Assembly: GCA_027451905.1 (NCBI GenBank)
Contig: DAIDHV010000001.1
Location: forward strand, 224,667 to 288,666
DNA: 64,000 nucleotides
Origin: Armatimonadota bacterium
GTDB taxonomy: Bacteria; Armatimonadota; Fimbriimonadia; Fimbriimonadales; Fimbriimonadaceae
Reading direction: 5' to 3'
In this document: positions 27,550 to 37,547 of the stretch, piece by piece
Layout of the letters: every line of letters starts with the position of its first letter
Position numbering within the stretch: position 1 is the stretch's first letter
Notes under the pieces: generated by a model
The model's input: the letters and a program-made list of their open reading frames with translations, nothing else
Databases searched by the model: none
What the model was told of the DNA's origin: nothing
Program-made: the position numbers and the translations under genes

Positions 27550-30039
27550 TTATGAGCCGACGAGTTCTTTTTCTTTCTTCTTGCCGCCGCTAGGACCTTT
27601 AAGGCGGAAGATGACGTTCTGATCCGAATCCATTTCTGCTACGATCGTGTCACCAGACTGGAACCTGCCCAAAAGCAACTCCTCAGAAAGAGGATCTTCA
27701 ATAAACCGCTGGACAGCGCGGCGCAAAGGTCGCGCACCAAGGTTAGGATCGTATCCTTGCTCTACCAAGTGGTCTTTGACCTTATCACTCAGCTCAATTG
27801 TAATGCCCTGGGCGCCGGCCTGATCATTCACCCTCTTCAGGTAAAGCTCTGCAATTTGCAGAATTTCATCCTTGGTGAGATGGTGGAACACGATAACCTC
27901 ATCAACACGATTGAGAAACTCGGGCCGAAACAGCTTCTTCATCTCATCAATCATCTTCTTCTTCATGGTTTCGTACGTCTTGGGATCACCCACGTCGATC
28001 TTGCTTTCTCGGAACCCAAGTCCCTTTTCAAGCTCAATCGGACGCACGCCCACGTTAGAAGTCATGATGAGAATGATGTGGCGGAAATCAACCGTTCTTC
28101 CCTGGCTATCCGTAAGCTGCCCGTCCTCCATCACCTGCAACAGGATATTGAAGACGTCTGGGTGGGCCTTTTCAATCTCATCTAAAAGCACAACCGAGTA
28201 TGGGTTTCGACGAACCGCCTCTGTAAGCTGACCGCCTTCTTCGTAGCCAACATATCCGGGAGGGGCACCCAGCAGCCTTGATACAGAAAACCGCTCCATG
28301 TATTCAGACATGTCAATCCGAACCATGCTCGACTCTTTTTCGTACAAGTAAGCAGCTAAGGTCTTTGCCAGTTCCGTTTTTCCGATACCAGTCGGACCTA
28401 GGAAAATAAAGCTTCCCAAAGGCCGCTTTGGATCCCGCAGGCCGCTTCTTGACCTTCGGATTGCCCTAGAAACAGCAGTAACCGCATCCTTTTGGCCAAT
28501 AACTCTTTTGTGCAAATCTTCTTCCATGCGCAAAAGCTTCTGGCTTTCTGCTTCAACCAACTTGGTAACGGGAATCCCCGTCCAACTCTGCACAATACCA
28601 GCAATTTCCGCCTCGCCTACCACTGGCTCTGGCTTTTCAATGGCATTCCAAGCCTCTTCTCGCTTGACCAAATCAGCTTCCAGTTCGTCGCGTTCTGCCT
28701 TAAGTTTTTCGACATTTTCATCGCTCGATCGCTTTGACTGATGCTCGTAGTCGGAATTCATTTTGCTTAGTCGAATTCGATCGGCACGAACGTCATCGGG
28801 CGGCAAACTTTGCTGCAGTCTGATTCTTGAAGCGGCTTCATCGATCAAGTCAATCGCTTTGTCTGGCAGACTTCGGTCCGAGATGTACCGTTGAGATAGG
28901 GTCACCGCCGCATCAATGGCGCTGTCCGTAATTTCTACTTGGTGATGAACCTCATAGCGCTCTCGGAGCCCCTTTAAGATTTCGATCGCTTCTTCTTCAC
29001 TTGGCTCTTTGACTTTGACCCCTTGGAACCTTCGCTCTAGGGCTGCATCGCGCTCAATATACTTCCGAAACTCATCTTGAGTAGTGGCACCAATGCACTG
29101 AAGCTCGCCTCTGGCAAGGGCAGGCTTCATGATGTTAGAAGCATCAATCGCTCCTTCTGCGGCGCCAGCTCCAACCAAAGTATGAAGCTCATCGATAAAG
29201 AGGATGATTTGGCCATCCGCTTTGCGGACCTCTTCCATCACCTTCTTCATGCGCTCTTCAAATTCGCCTCGATACTTGGTGCCCGCCACCAATCCTGCCA
29301 AATCTAAGGCAACAATCCGCTTGTCTTTAAGCAGTTGAGGGATATCTCCTTGGACAATCCGAAGCGCCAAGCCTTCTGCAATCGCGGTTTTGCCAACACC
29401 GGGCTCTCCTACCAAGCACGGATTGTTTTTTGTGCGTCGGCAAAGAATTTGCATAACGCGCTCAATCTCGTTTTGTCGACCTACAACTGGATCAAGTTTC
29501 CCTTCTCGAGCCATCTCGGTAAGATCGCGACCAAATTCATCGAGGGTCGCGGTTTTGTTGGATCCACTGCCCGAAGACGATCTTCCGGTGGATTTGGTTT
29601 GCGTCTCGTTGTCTTGCAAAGCCATAACCTCCCTTCGCGCCCGTTCCAGTTCAATCCCAAGCTTGGTTAGAACTCGACCTGCAAGTCCGTCACCCTCCCT
29701 GATAAGCCCCAGCAAGAGGTGCTCGGTGCCTATATAGTTGTTATTAAGATTCCTTGCTTCATCATAAGCAAGATCAATGACTCGCTTGGCTCGAGGAGTC
29801 AAGGTGACTTCCTGGTTGGTTCGAGAATCTCCACGCGGCAACTGCTTTTCAACTTCTGCCCGAATCCGGTCCAAACTGGCCCCGATATTGGCTAGAACTC
29901 GTGCGGCAACACTATCCTTTTCTCGCACCAAACCTAAAAGCAGATGCTCGGTGGAGACATAGCCTTCACCAAACTTAGTTGCTTCTTCTTGTGCGTAAAA
30001 AACGACCTTTCTCGCTCTTTCTGTAAACCTTTGCCACAT
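27550..30039 (-). CDS. clpC: ATP-dependent Clp protease ATP-binding subunit ClpC
   Basis: AAA+ unfoldase of 829 residues that feeds substrates to ClpP. Two Clp-N repeats occupy about residues 1-145, the first AAA module has GEPGVGKTA (about 208), a coiled middle domain lies around 410-465, and the second AAA module has GPTGIGKTE (about 548). The short middle domain and the overall length mark ClpC rather than ClpB. The C-terminus ends [13 protein letters not shown] ClpP-docking loop is not clear at this resolution. A separate Clp-N-only protein is encoded just upstream on the same strand. No mcsA/mcsB/ctsR operon partners are seen. Confidence 0.95.
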   Translation of the reverse strand: MWQRFTERARKVVFYAQEEATKFGEGYVSTEHLLLGLVREKDSVAARVLANIGASLDRIRAEVEKQLPRGDSRTNQEVTLTPRAKRVIDLAYDEARNLNNNYIGTEHLLLGLIREGDGLAGRVLTKLGIELERARREVMALQDNETQTKSTGRSSSGSGSNKTATLDEFGRDLTEMAREGKLDPVVGRQNEIERVMQILCRRTKNNPCLVGEPGVGKTAIAEGLALRIVQGDIPQLLKDKRIVALDLAGLVAGTKYRGEFEERMKKVMEEVRKADGQIILFIDELHTLVGAGAAEGAIDASNIMKPALARGELQCIGATTQDEFRKYIERDAALERRFQGVKVKEPSEEEAIEILKGLRERYEVHHQVEITDSAIDAAVTLSQRYISDRSLPDKAIDLIDEAASRIRLQQSLPPDDVRADRIRLSKMNSDYEHQSKRSSDENVEKLKAERDELEADLVKREEAWNAIEKPEPVVGEAEIAGIVQSWTGIPVTKLVEAESQKLLRMEEDLHKRVIGQKDAVTAVSRAIRRSRSGLRDPKRPLGSFIFLGPTGIGKTELAKTLAAYLYEKESSMVRIDMSEYMERFSVSRLLGAPPGYVGYEEGGQLTEAVRRNPYSVVLLDEIEKAHPDVFNILLQVMEDGQLTDSQGRTVDFRHIILIMTSNVGVRPIELEKGLGFRESKIDVGDPKTYETMKKKMIDEMKKLFRPEFLNRVDEVIVFHHLTKDEILQIAELYLKRVNDQAGAQGITIELSDKVKDHLVEQGYDPNLGARPLRRAVQRFIEDPLSEELLLGRFQSGDTIVAEMDSDQNVIFRLKGPSGGKKKEKELVGS

Positions 30040-30307
30040 ACTTTGTTTCTAACACCTAGTCCGTCTCAGACATCCTTACTTGCTCAGACGTGTTTTCTAA
30101 TTCTACGTTCCCAAGTTCCCGGGACTCTCAGGTTGAACCAGGCATTTTTGCCTATGGGAAATCATCGTACCCGTCGCCCTTGGAGTTTATATTCGGGACG
30201 AACGGACTGCGTGCTTAGTTGCTGATTCAAATTCTTTCCTAACAAAATTCATTCAATTCCCCTTTTAGGCAGGTTGTTTCACTCTGCCGCTTAGACCGTA
30301 TCCGCAG

Positions 30308-30742
30308 TCAGAGGGCCTGAAAATAGATAACTTCTCTTCGAGCCCGTTCCAGATCAATTCCAAATTTTGCAAGAAGGTCATCGGCAAGTTCATCTCGTTC
30401 CCGGATAAGACCCAACAAAAGCTGCCCAGTGCCAATATAGTCAACATTAAGATTTCTTGCTTCTTCATAGGCCAAATCAATGACTCTCTTTGCCCCCGGA
30501 TCCAACGTGATTTGTTGGTTTTTACGGGCATTCCCGGTGAATTTCAGTTTCTTCACATCTGTCCGGATCGCTTCTAAACTTGCCCCTAATCTGATCAAGA
30601 CTCGTGCGGCAACCGATTCCTCGTCATGCACCAAGGCCAAAAGAATGTGCTCGGAGAACACTCGCTCCATTCCAGCCTGAATCGCCTCTTTCTGGGCCTG
30701 AAAAACCACTATCCTTGCGTTTTGCGTAAATCTATTCCACAC
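30308..30742 (-). CDS. stand-alone Clp N-domain protein
   Basis: A 144-residue protein made only of the double Clp-N repeat. Its start, MWNRFTQNARIVVFQAQKEA, mirrors that of the adjacent ClpC ([20 protein letters not shown]), and similarity runs across both repeats to REVIYFQAL, where it ends before any AAA module. It could compete with ClpC for adaptors or act as an adaptor itself; plant ClpT and ClpS-type proteins give precedents for separate N-domain partners. It is separated from clpC by about 270 bases with no gene, so it may have its own promoter or share one. Probably a partial duplication of clpC. Confidence 0.85.
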   Translation of the reverse strand: MWNRFTQNARIVVFQAQKEAIQAGMERVFSEHILLALVHDEESVAARVLIRLGASLEAIRTDVKKLKFTGNARKNQQITLDPGAKRVIDLAYEEARNLNVDYIGTGQLLLGLIRERDELADDLLAKFGIDLERARREVIYFQAL

Positions 30743-30977
30743 AGTTTGCCCTGATGATCCCCGTCTAACTGAGTCAACTTGCCTAGCCCCGAAGAAGTTT
30801 TCATTAAATCTAAAAACCCACCTTCAAAGCCATGCCAAATTGAACCAAGTCCCCTTGCTTAAAGTAAGCATTGCACATTCCTGGTTTGGTAGCTACTAGG
30901 GAGCCGAACTTGATTCTAACCGACTTGTTTTTGGTCCGAATTTAGCTGCAAACTGGCAATCAATCCTAGTAACAAGA

Positions 30978-30983
30978 TAAAAT
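30978..30983 (+). promoter_or_regulatory. -10-like box of the MCE gene
   Basis: TAAAAT ends 6 bases before the ATG at 30990, the spacing at which transcription would begin on the start codon itself. No Shine-Dalgarno sequence precedes the ATG. Inferred leaderless promoter. Confidence 0.35.
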
Positions 30984-30989
30984 CCGAGT

Positions 30990-32423
30990 ATGCAGGCAAG
31001 AGCCAGAACAAACGCGGCGAGAGTTGGACTTCTTGTGATTGCCTTTGCCGTGATGTTGCTTTACGCTTGGCAGTTTTTGGGAAACCACTTTTCTAAAGAC
31101 GAACATTTGTACTTTGTCAAAATGCCGGACGCCACTGGTTTAGTGCGGGGATCGAAAGTCCTTCAAGCTGGAGTTTCCATTGGCTCCATTAGTGCGATTG
31201 GCCTTACAGCCAATAACCAAGCCAAACTCACCATCCGCATCCGAAAGCCGTATTTCTTGGCGGTTGGCAGCACAGCCTCCATTCCAACAAGCCTTGTTGG
31301 GCTAGGAGATTCTGCACTTGTTATCAATCCTCCCAGCGGAAAGGAGATTCCTTTGCCCGATGGAAGCACGATCTTTGGGGAGAAAACGAACCCCCTCAAT
31401 GCGATTCTTCCCAACGCGCAGCAAACCATCAAAGACCTCGATAAGACCTTGGTTGCATTTCAAAAGCTGCTCAGCAGTCAAAAACTTAAAGGTGGACTAG
31501 TTGCCTTGATGCAATCCAGCGCCAGCACCATTCGACAGGTCCAATTGCTTGCCATTCAAACCCGCAGTTTGATGAGCCAAAACCAAGCTTCGATTTCGCA
31601 GGTGGTCCATCAAGCCGCTCTCGCAATGGCAAATATCCAAAAAGCCACCAGCCTTGTTGCCCAAACCATTGATTCCGGGAAATTTCAGAAGCAATCGATG
31701 GCCCTTCTCAAAAGTCTCACCGCAACGAGTGACAAAGCCCAAAAACTAGTCACCGATGTTGAGGCTTATGTTGATGATCAGTCCCTCCACCAGAATCTAG
31801 ACGCAACTATGGGCAACATGGCTAAGCTCACCGATCAGGGAAACAAGATTGCCGCCAACGTTGACCAAATGACCCAATCTGGCAAATCAGTGGCAAAAGA
31901 AGCCATCAGGCTAACTCAAAGGGCAACCAATGTTGCCAATCAAGCCAGCAAGTTAATTGTGAAGCTTCAGCATTTGGTTGACAAAGTGAACGGAAAAGTT
32001 GATAAAGTGGGAGCCCTCACCAAATTGGGTCCCATCAAAACTGAAATTGACCTTTTACATTCCGATAAACCCGGGTACAGTCGCACCGACATCAATTTTG
32101 GAGTCCAGCTAAGCCCTAAAGAAGAAATTGATGCGGGGGTTTATGATGCCTTTGAATCTGACCGATTGAACTTGCAGCTGGGGGAGTGGCTCAACCCAAA
32201 TCTGAAATTAAGGTACGGGGCCTATGCAGGCAAGCTTGGTTTAGGAGTAAACTATAAGGTCGCAAATCGGCTCTCGCTGGTAGACAATCTCTTTGGATTG
32301 AATTCTCCAGAAAATGACCTTTTTGCGAAGTACGAGATCGGCCACGGATTCGTGGGATGGCTCGGAGTGGATCGCCTGTTCGATAAAAATCAGTTTTCGA
32401 TCGGGATTGGATACCAAAAGTAA
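30990..32423 (+). CDS. MCE/MlaD family protein with C-terminal beta-barrel-like region
   Basis: A 477-residue protein. After a basic N-terminus and one membrane helix (about 11-30), the MCE domain spans about 38-118 (VKMPDATGLVRGSKVLQAGVSI; LVGLGDSALVINPP). A long helical, Gln/Ser/Ala-rich stretch (about 140-345) follows. The last 115 residues alternate polar and hydrophobic residues in short strands (INFGVQLSPKEEIDAGVY; LKLRYGAYAGKLGLGVNY) and end FSIGIGYQK, as in outer-membrane barrel proteins. MCE proteins carry phospholipids or other hydrophobic compounds between membranes. The MlaE permease and MlaF ATPase are not in the window. rplI follows 17 bases downstream. Confidence 0.8.
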   Translation: MQARARTNAARVGLLVIAFAVMLLYAWQFLGNHFSKDEHLYFVKMPDATGLVRGSKVLQAGVSIGSISAIGLTANNQAKLTIRIRKPYFLAVGSTASIPTSLVGLGDSALVINPPSGKEIPLPDGSTIFGEKTNPLNAILPNAQQTIKDLDKTLVAFQKLLSSQKLKGGLVALMQSSASTIRQVQLLAIQTRSLMSQNQASISQVVHQAALAMANIQKATSLVAQTIDSGKFQKQSMALLKSLTATSDKAQKLVTDVEAYVDDQSLHQNLDATMGNMAKLTDQGNKIAANVDQMTQSGKSVAKEAIRLTQRATNVANQASKLIVKLQHLVDKVNGKVDKVGALTKLGPIKTEIDLLHSDKPGYSRTDINFGVQLSPKEEIDAGVYDAFESDRLNLQLGEWLNPNLKLRYGAYAGKLGLGVNYKVANRLSLVDNLFGLNSPENDLFAKYEIGHGFVGWLGVDRLFDKNQFSIGIGYQK

Positions 32424-32440
32424 GTAGGTTTAGCAATATC

Positions 32441-32935
32441 ATGAAAGTCATCCTTACCCAAACAGTGCCAAAAGTTGGCAAAGAAGGAAGCGTCCTTAAC
32501 GTCGCCGATGGATTCGCGCGAAATTATTTGTTCCCAAGGGGCCTTGCGATTATCGCCGATAAAAATCAGATCAAAGCCTTGGGCAAGCGCAACGAGAAAA
32601 TCGCTGCCAAACTGGCCACCCTCAAAACCGACGCTGACGCCTTGAAGGAAAAACTTGATGGCATTCGCGTGAAACTTGGGGCTAAAGTGGGCAGTGATCA
32701 GGGCAAGCTCTTTGGTGCCATTACTAATGCCGACATCGCCAATGCGATTAAAGAACAAACCGGAATCAGCCTCGACAAAAAGCAGGTTGCACTTATTGAC
32801 CCGATTAAGCGGTTAGGCGTCTTTCCGATCCATTTGGACCTTCATCGGGAAGTTGATGCCCATATTGAAGTCGAAATCTTTGATCCTCAGGCAACCGTCG
32901 AATCAGCAAAAGCTGAAGAAGTCGTAACCGCCTAA
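32441..32935 (+). CDS. rplI: 50S ribosomal protein L9
   Basis: A 164-residue protein with the L9 N-terminal domain (MKVILTQTVPKVGKEGSVLNVADGFARNYLFPRGLA in pattern: VGKEGSVLNVADGFARNYL), a long connecting helix (about 45-75) and the C-terminal rRNA-binding domain (KLFGAITNADIANAIKEQTG). A 12-15-residue acidic tail extends beyond the usual end (ESAKAEEVVTA). Normally found with rpsF, ssb and rpsR; here it follows an MCE gene and is closed by a strong terminator. DnaB, its frequent partner, is 10 kb away. Confidence 0.96.
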   Translation: MKVILTQTVPKVGKEGSVLNVADGFARNYLFPRGLAIIADKNQIKALGKRNEKIAAKLATLKTDADALKEKLDGIRVKLGAKVGSDQGKLFGAITNADIANAIKEQTGISLDKKQVALIDPIKRLGVFPIHLDLHREVDAHIEVEIFDPQATVESAKAEEVVTA

Positions 32936-32955
32936 GGATTCCAACCTCAATTTCA

Positions 32956-33000
32956 AACCCACTTGCAAAGCTTTTAGCTCGCCAAGTGGGTTCATTTTTT
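32956..33000 (+). terminator. intrinsic terminator after rplI
   Basis: AACCCACTTG (32956-32965) pairs with CAAGTGGGTT (32983-32992), a perfect 10-bp stem with a 17-base loop, followed by CATTTTTT. It lies 21 bases after the rplI stop and separates it from the convergent holA gene. Confidence 0.85.
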
Positions 33001-33039
33001 ATTGACCGCCAAGCCATCGCATGGCTAGGTCCGCCTGCC

Positions 33040-34125
33040 TTAGAACGTTTTTTGAGGCGACTTGCGGACCATAAAGGCTTCTGCCATTTCAATAACCAGC
33101 CTTTCTAGCGATTCGGTCACGCTATAGCTTGGCAGGGCGCCTTTCAACTCACTATCTGCGTTAGCCAGCAGTTCAAAGCTCTTGGTGAGCTGAGAGTATT
33201 GAATGCGCCTTGCCGAATCCAAAAATGTGTTTAACCGATACCCCTTAACTTCTGTGATTTTGGGTCGATCCGGCAATTTTGCTAAAAATTCTGGGCTTGG
33301 CTGACCCCAGTTCACCTTAAATTCAAGTCCAATTTTGGCTTGCCAAAGGAGGCTAATCTGCCTTGAAATCATCGGGAACAATGCTCGAAACGCATTATCT
33401 GCCAAAGATCCTGGTGTTGCAATCAAAGATTTCAACTGCTTCATGGCTTTAGCAGGATTACCCTGGGTAATTCCATCAACCAGATGAAAGACATTCCATT
33501 CTCGGCAAGGGATCACAATCGCCTCAACATCCGCTTCTCGGATTTCATTGGCTGATCCCACGTACGTCACCAGTTTCTCCAGTTCATCAAGGGATTCTCC
33601 GTAAGAACTGCCCGTCATCTCCACCAATAGCTCAGATGCCCTAGAGGTTAGCTTTTTCCCTTTTGAGAATGCAAAGTCCTGCAGTTCCTTCCCTAGCCTG
33701 GAGGGCTCAATATCCGTCGAAATCACCTTGCCTCCCGCCCTTTCTATAATCTTTATGAGAGCTTGGGACTGGCTTTTAAAGGCTTGCACCTTATCGTATT
33801 CACTGGAATCAACCCCCGCAATCAAGACAAGCAGTCCCGAATTAGGCAGGTTTTTCCACTGAGCTGCCTCTAGCTTTTTTTTGTCGATACTGAGGGCATG
33901 GTCAACAAAGACCACTCGCCTTTCTGCAAAAAATGGCAAAGTGCAAGCTGCCGAAATCCATAAGTTTGGATCACCTTGGCCCGAGAAGGATTCGGATTCT
34001 TCCATCAAGCCCGCAGATTCTAAATGCTGCACCAATTCACTGCGTTTTCTTTTAAGCAAGCCGACATCGGCCCCTGTAATCAGCACAAGCGAAGTGCCGC
34101 TAACGAGAGTTGATAAGGTTGCCAC
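33040..34125 (-). CDS. holA: DNA polymerase III delta subunit
   Basis: Clamp-loader subunit of 361 residues with a non-catalytic AAA+-like fold. The N-terminus (SLVLITGADVGLLKRKRSELV) matches the family start, and FFAERRVVFVDHA and LVEMTGSSYGESLDELEKLVTYV are the typical central blocks. The C-terminal collar domain includes FRALFPMISRQISLLWQAK. It binds and opens the sliding clamp within the replisome. The gene lies directly downstream (9 bases) of the transglutaminase gene in the same direction and probably ends that operon. Confidence 0.9.
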   Translation of the reverse strand: MATLSTLVSGTSLVLITGADVGLLKRKRSELVQHLESAGLMEESESFSGQGDPNLWISAACTLPFFAERRVVFVDHALSIDKKKLEAAQWKNLPNSGLLVLIAGVDSSEYDKVQAFKSQSQALIKIIERAGGKVISTDIEPSRLGKELQDFAFSKGKKLTSRASELLVEMTGSSYGESLDELEKLVTYVGSANEIREADVEAIVIPCREWNVFHLVDGITQGNPAKAMKQLKSLIATPGSLADNAFRALFPMISRQISLLWQAKIGLEFKVNWGQPSPEFLAKLPDRPKITEVKGYRLNTFLDSARRIQYSQLTKSFELLANADSELKGALPSYSVTESLERLVIEMAEAFMVRKSPQKTF

Positions 34126-34134
34126 TAGTAAAGG

Positions 34135-36237
34135 TTACCGAACGCTTGCTTTAGTTTTGGACTGCTTGACTTTTGCAATTCGACCGTTTAGCTGGGTAAC
34201 TTTTTGCAAATCAATTGCTTGACTATCGTAAAAAATAGCTTCAAATTCCTTCCCAAGTTCAATAATCTCTTGTTCGATTGCCCCACATGCCGCCGCGGCT
34301 CCGCTTGTGTACTCGGTTATGGTTTGGTTTGGACTTCGAGCCATCTTGCTTTTCTTCTCGACTTCTTTGCAAAATTGTTCAAATGCGGCTTGAGTCAGAA
34401 TTCGGGTCCGGTCTCGTTTCTTAAACGTGGGCAACTTCAAGTTAAGCTTCCTCCAAAAGTAGACGGCTAACCCTCCTAAAACACAAACAATGCCAAAAGC
34501 GGAAGAAAGCAAAAGAATGGTGGAGCTAGACTTTCCAAATTGATCGGTTGAAGAAACATCCTGAGCCCCCTCGGTGGCGTCAAAAACAACCCAGCCAACA
34601 TCATGAAATTTAAGATTTGCCCAGGCGTGAGCGTCGTTTTCTCTGATCCTTAAATTGCCCTGAGCATCCCGATCACTGGGGTCAACCAAATATCCAACCG
34701 AGTAATTGGCCTTAATACCCGCGCAGCGAGCCATAACTGCCATTGCCGACGCAAACATCTCGCAGTAGCCGCGCTTAGCCGTAAATAAAAAGTAATCCAC
34801 TGCGTCTTTGCCGGGCGGATAGGCGGGAGTACCGACGTCGTACTTGCACCGCGCCGCAATCGCATGTTTGATGGCTTCAGCTTTTGCCCAATCGTTGGGT
34901 AGCCCTTTTGTGATCTGTTCAACCAGATTCCGGACCCTCTCGGTGGTATTAACCCCATCATTATCCGGATATGCGGTCAGGCAAGCTGGATCTTGGGACG
35001 ATCCAGGACGGATGCCGCTTTTGATGTAGTTTCCCATAAACTGCAAATTGAAGTAGTTCTGCAGCCTCATTTGGACTCCTCCATCGCCAAAAACGTCAAC
35101 ATGGCTTGGAATTTGGATGGAGAGTAAGGTTGGCGGAATGGGCACCCTTTGAATGCTTTCGTCAAACAGAGTGACGGTAAAGGGACGCGATTGAGGGCTT
35201 ACAATTGCATTTTGATCAGATTGGAAGAGCTCTTGAGAGGCAGGAGTCACCGCTTCTAGCCTTCGCCCCGAACCATCAATCGCAACTCCCGATTCTGCCC
35301 CATCCTGCTGCCATTCGTTACCGGTATAAAGTGAAAAGCTCTGTTGTTGCAAGTAATCACCAACCTGTGAACTCACAACTCCAATCACGTGGTCGCTTAA
35401 TCGCGCGGGACCAATCCCTATTTGTTGGTAAGTTGCCGGCGCGCTGGTGCCCGCATAGTTCGAAGCGCGCTGCCTTAGTTTTTTGGGCAAGATGACTTGC
35501 ACGTGGCCCGTCACGCTCGATACCGATGCGGCAATAATCGGCGATCCAAATAAGCTGATTCCCACGATCGCAGCCGCAGAAAGGAGCGCCCACTCCGGTC
35601 CCGCCATCATTTTCCATGGCCCACGGCGCATAGCTTTGAGTAGGGCATCTTGCTGAAGCTGCTCCTTTCTTAAAGATGTCCCTTCATCAATCCTAGAAAA
35701 TCCGCTTTCGAAGGCAAATTGAAGCATCGCCCTAGAATGGGTTCTACTAAATAACCACGCTAAGAAGAAGAGAAAGATGAAGAATGCAAAAACAGCACCT
35801 CCAAAGGTGTCATAGACTCCAAGAAGCCCGAACATCGCGATGCAAGGAACCGCCTGGAACATTCTGGTGGCATCCGTCCACTGAAAGAACGTTGCCAAAG
35901 TCACAAACCAGGTCAAGACTCCCGGCACCCTTAGACTTCCTTCAAATGTTCCGGGGGGAGCTAAGTTCAAAAAGAACCCACTGAAGATGATCACCGAACT
36001 GCCCGCCATAACCTGGAACAAGCCATCAACCCCTCGCCTATCTCCCGTTGACCCAATGACAAACCCAAAGTAACTCACCAATGTGCCAAGGGTTGCCAGA
36101 CCAATCATCATGTAAGAAAAGGTTTGAATCTGCAGAGCCTGACCTAGGGCAAACAGTGTGGTTGTTGTTAGTCCCCAAACGAGGGCTTGGTCAATCCAGC
36201 GGCTTTCACGAGTTAATGTTTTTGAGCCAACGCTCAT
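34135..36237 (-). CDS. membrane transglutaminase-like protein (TgpA type)
   Basis: A 700-residue membrane protein with a hydrophobic N-terminal block of several helices (about 15-165), a helix at about 205-225, a large extracytoplasmic domain carrying a transglutaminase/protease core, one further helix (about 568-590) and a cytoplasmic tail. The core has the triad in order: cysteine in GYCEMFASAMAVMARCAGI (about 492), histidine in NDAHAWANL (about 537) and aspartate in VVFDATEG (about 553). The family accompanies DUF58 and MoxR proteins, as here. Its start overlaps the DUF58 stop by 4 bases. Biological role is thought to involve cell-envelope protein handling. Confidence 0.87.
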   Translation of the reverse strand: MSVGSKTLTRESRWIDQALVWGLTTTTLFALGQALQIQTFSYMMIGLATLGTLVSYFGFVIGSTGDRRGVDGLFQVMAGSSVIIFSGFFLNLAPPGTFEGSLRVPGVLTWFVTLATFFQWTDATRMFQAVPCIAMFGLLGVYDTFGGAVFAFFIFLFFLAWLFSRTHSRAMLQFAFESGFSRIDEGTSLRKEQLQQDALLKAMRRGPWKMMAGPEWALLSAAAIVGISLFGSPIIAASVSSVTGHVQVILPKKLRQRASNYAGTSAPATYQQIGIGPARLSDHVIGVVSSQVGDYLQQQSFSLYTGNEWQQDGAESGVAIDGSGRRLEAVTPASQELFQSDQNAIVSPQSRPFTVTLFDESIQRVPIPPTLLSIQIPSHVDVFGDGGVQMRLQNYFNLQFMGNYIKSGIRPGSSQDPACLTAYPDNDGVNTTERVRNLVEQITKGLPNDWAKAEAIKHAIAARCKYDVGTPAYPPGKDAVDYFLFTAKRGYCEMFASAMAVMARCAGIKANYSVGYLVDPSDRDAQGNLRIRENDAHAWANLKFHDVGWVVFDATEGAQDVSSTDQFGKSSSTILLLSSAFGIVCVLGGLAVYFWRKLNLKLPTFKKRDRTRILTQAAFEQFCKEVEKKSKMARSPNQTITEYTSGAAAACGAIEQEIIELGKEFEAIFYDSQAIDLQKVTQLNGRIAKVKQSKTKASVR

Positions 36238-37547
36238 AGCACGATTCCCCCTCCGTACGGATCAATAACCCGAACTCCTGCTTCCGATAATCTCAGCACC
36301 GAAAGGTTCAGCCCGTCCTCCGCAGTTGCCACTGCCTTGGTGTCATCTTCACTCCCAAGGTTCTGCGCCCAAACCGCGAACTTGGAAAACCAATTTCCAT
36401 TGTTTGTATTTTCCTGTTGACTACTTTGCCTATGGTCTTGAAATGTTAATTTGGGTTGACCACTCCAGTTTTTTTGCCCGTACCAAATGAGATAGATATG
36501 AACCTTTTTCTTGAGGGCAAACATGATGGCATCTACAATTTGCTGATTGAGAACACTGGCAAAGATGTAGTAGCTGCAGGCGTCTGCATATTTGCCGACT
36601 GCCTGAGAGACTTCCGCAACAAGATTAGAGTTACGGGAAACGTCTAGGTCTGCAAGGTATTCCAGAATCTCAATTTGCCGCTCTGGCTTGCTGGAAATGG
36701 CCGAGAGATCCTCGTGAGTTGGAAAGAAGCAATAGCAGCCCTTCCTTGCCATGTCTTCTGCCATAAACGCAATGTTGCCCGCCATAAGGTCTAGGCTCCG
36801 CGATCCCTCAAATTCAAGGTTTGTGCCAAGGTCTAGTTGGACGATCAGGCCCGCATAAGAAATTGAGCCGCCCTCAAATTCTTTAACCTGCAAGCTTCCT
36901 ACCCTCGCAGTTGACCTCCAATGGACGTGGCGCAGAGGATCACCCATCCGGTACCCCCGGATTCCCCGAGAGTCGATGCCACTGTGAACCAAACTCTGCC
37001 CTTCCTCAAAAGTCCCAAACCCACCCCCTCGTGGCAGCTCGTAACTCATCGGTATCGGCTTTGGAAGCACAAGTAAATCAGATGTCGCAGTGCTGTAGGC
37101 CTTGGTGACATGAGAAAGCCCCATGGCATCCATGCCGTGCACAATGACTCCGCTCCATCGGTATCGACCGCGTTGGGTTGGGATAAAGGTGTATTGGGAT
37201 CGGACTGGCCCTTTGGAAGACGGAGCAACTGGCAGGCTTCGAGACACGTTTTGAGGATGCATCCTCTTGGGAAGTGAGTCCTCTAGAAGGATCAAGGGCA
37301 GTCTTGTTCTTCTCCCGCCAGTCACAAAATACTCCACCGTGACCGCATCACCAGCCGTAACCGATGGGGGCACTGATCGGCTCACCTTGAGCTTTTGAAT
37401 GGCATACCATGCCTGCAATCGAGATGCTAAAAGAGTTGCCAGTACCGCCGTGCTCATGTAGAACAAGCCAGGAGCACCGACCAAGACCGCAACGATTGTT
37501 AAAAAAAGACCGGCAAATCCAAGACCAACTGCAGCCGTTCTGCGCAT
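36234..37547 (-). CDS. DUF58 domain protein
   Basis: A 437-residue protein with two N-terminal helices (about 8-42) and a DUF58 domain. The defining block GDPLRHVHWRSTARVGSLQV is at about residues 202-221, followed by a von Willebrand-like fold (LIVQLDLGTNLEFEG). A Ser/Gln/Asn-rich insertion at about 385-400 is unusual. It sits between MoxR (overlap of 1 base) and the transglutaminase (overlap of 4 bases), a classic MoxR-DUF58-TgpA operon. Exact function unknown. Confidence 0.88.
   Translation of the reverse strand: MRRTAAVGLGFAGLFLTIVAVLVGAPGLFYMSTAVLATLLASRLQAWYAIQKLKVSRSVPPSVTAGDAVTVEYFVTGGRRTRLPLILLEDSLPKRMHPQNVSRSLPVAPSSKGPVRSQYTFIPTQRGRYRWSGVIVHGMDAMGLSHVTKAYSTATSDLLVLPKPIPMSYELPRGGGFGTFEEGQSLVHSGIDSRGIRGYRMGDPLRHVHWRSTARVGSLQVKEFEGGSISYAGLIVQLDLGTNLEFEGSRSLDLMAGNIAFMAEDMARKGCYCFFPTHEDLSAISSKPERQIEILEYLADLDVSRNSNLVAEVSQAVGKYADACSYYIFASVLNQQIVDAIMFALKKKVHIYLIWYGQKNWSGQPKLTFQDHRQSSQQENTNNGNWFSKFAVWAQNLGSEDDTKAVATAEDGLNLSVLRLSEAGVRVIDPYGGGIVL

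Noticed and set aside
30040-30307. Possible tRNA or other RNA gene in the gap upstream of clpC.
   Set aside because: No cloverleaf or T-loop pattern could be built from the sequence; it is more likely the clpC promoter and leader.
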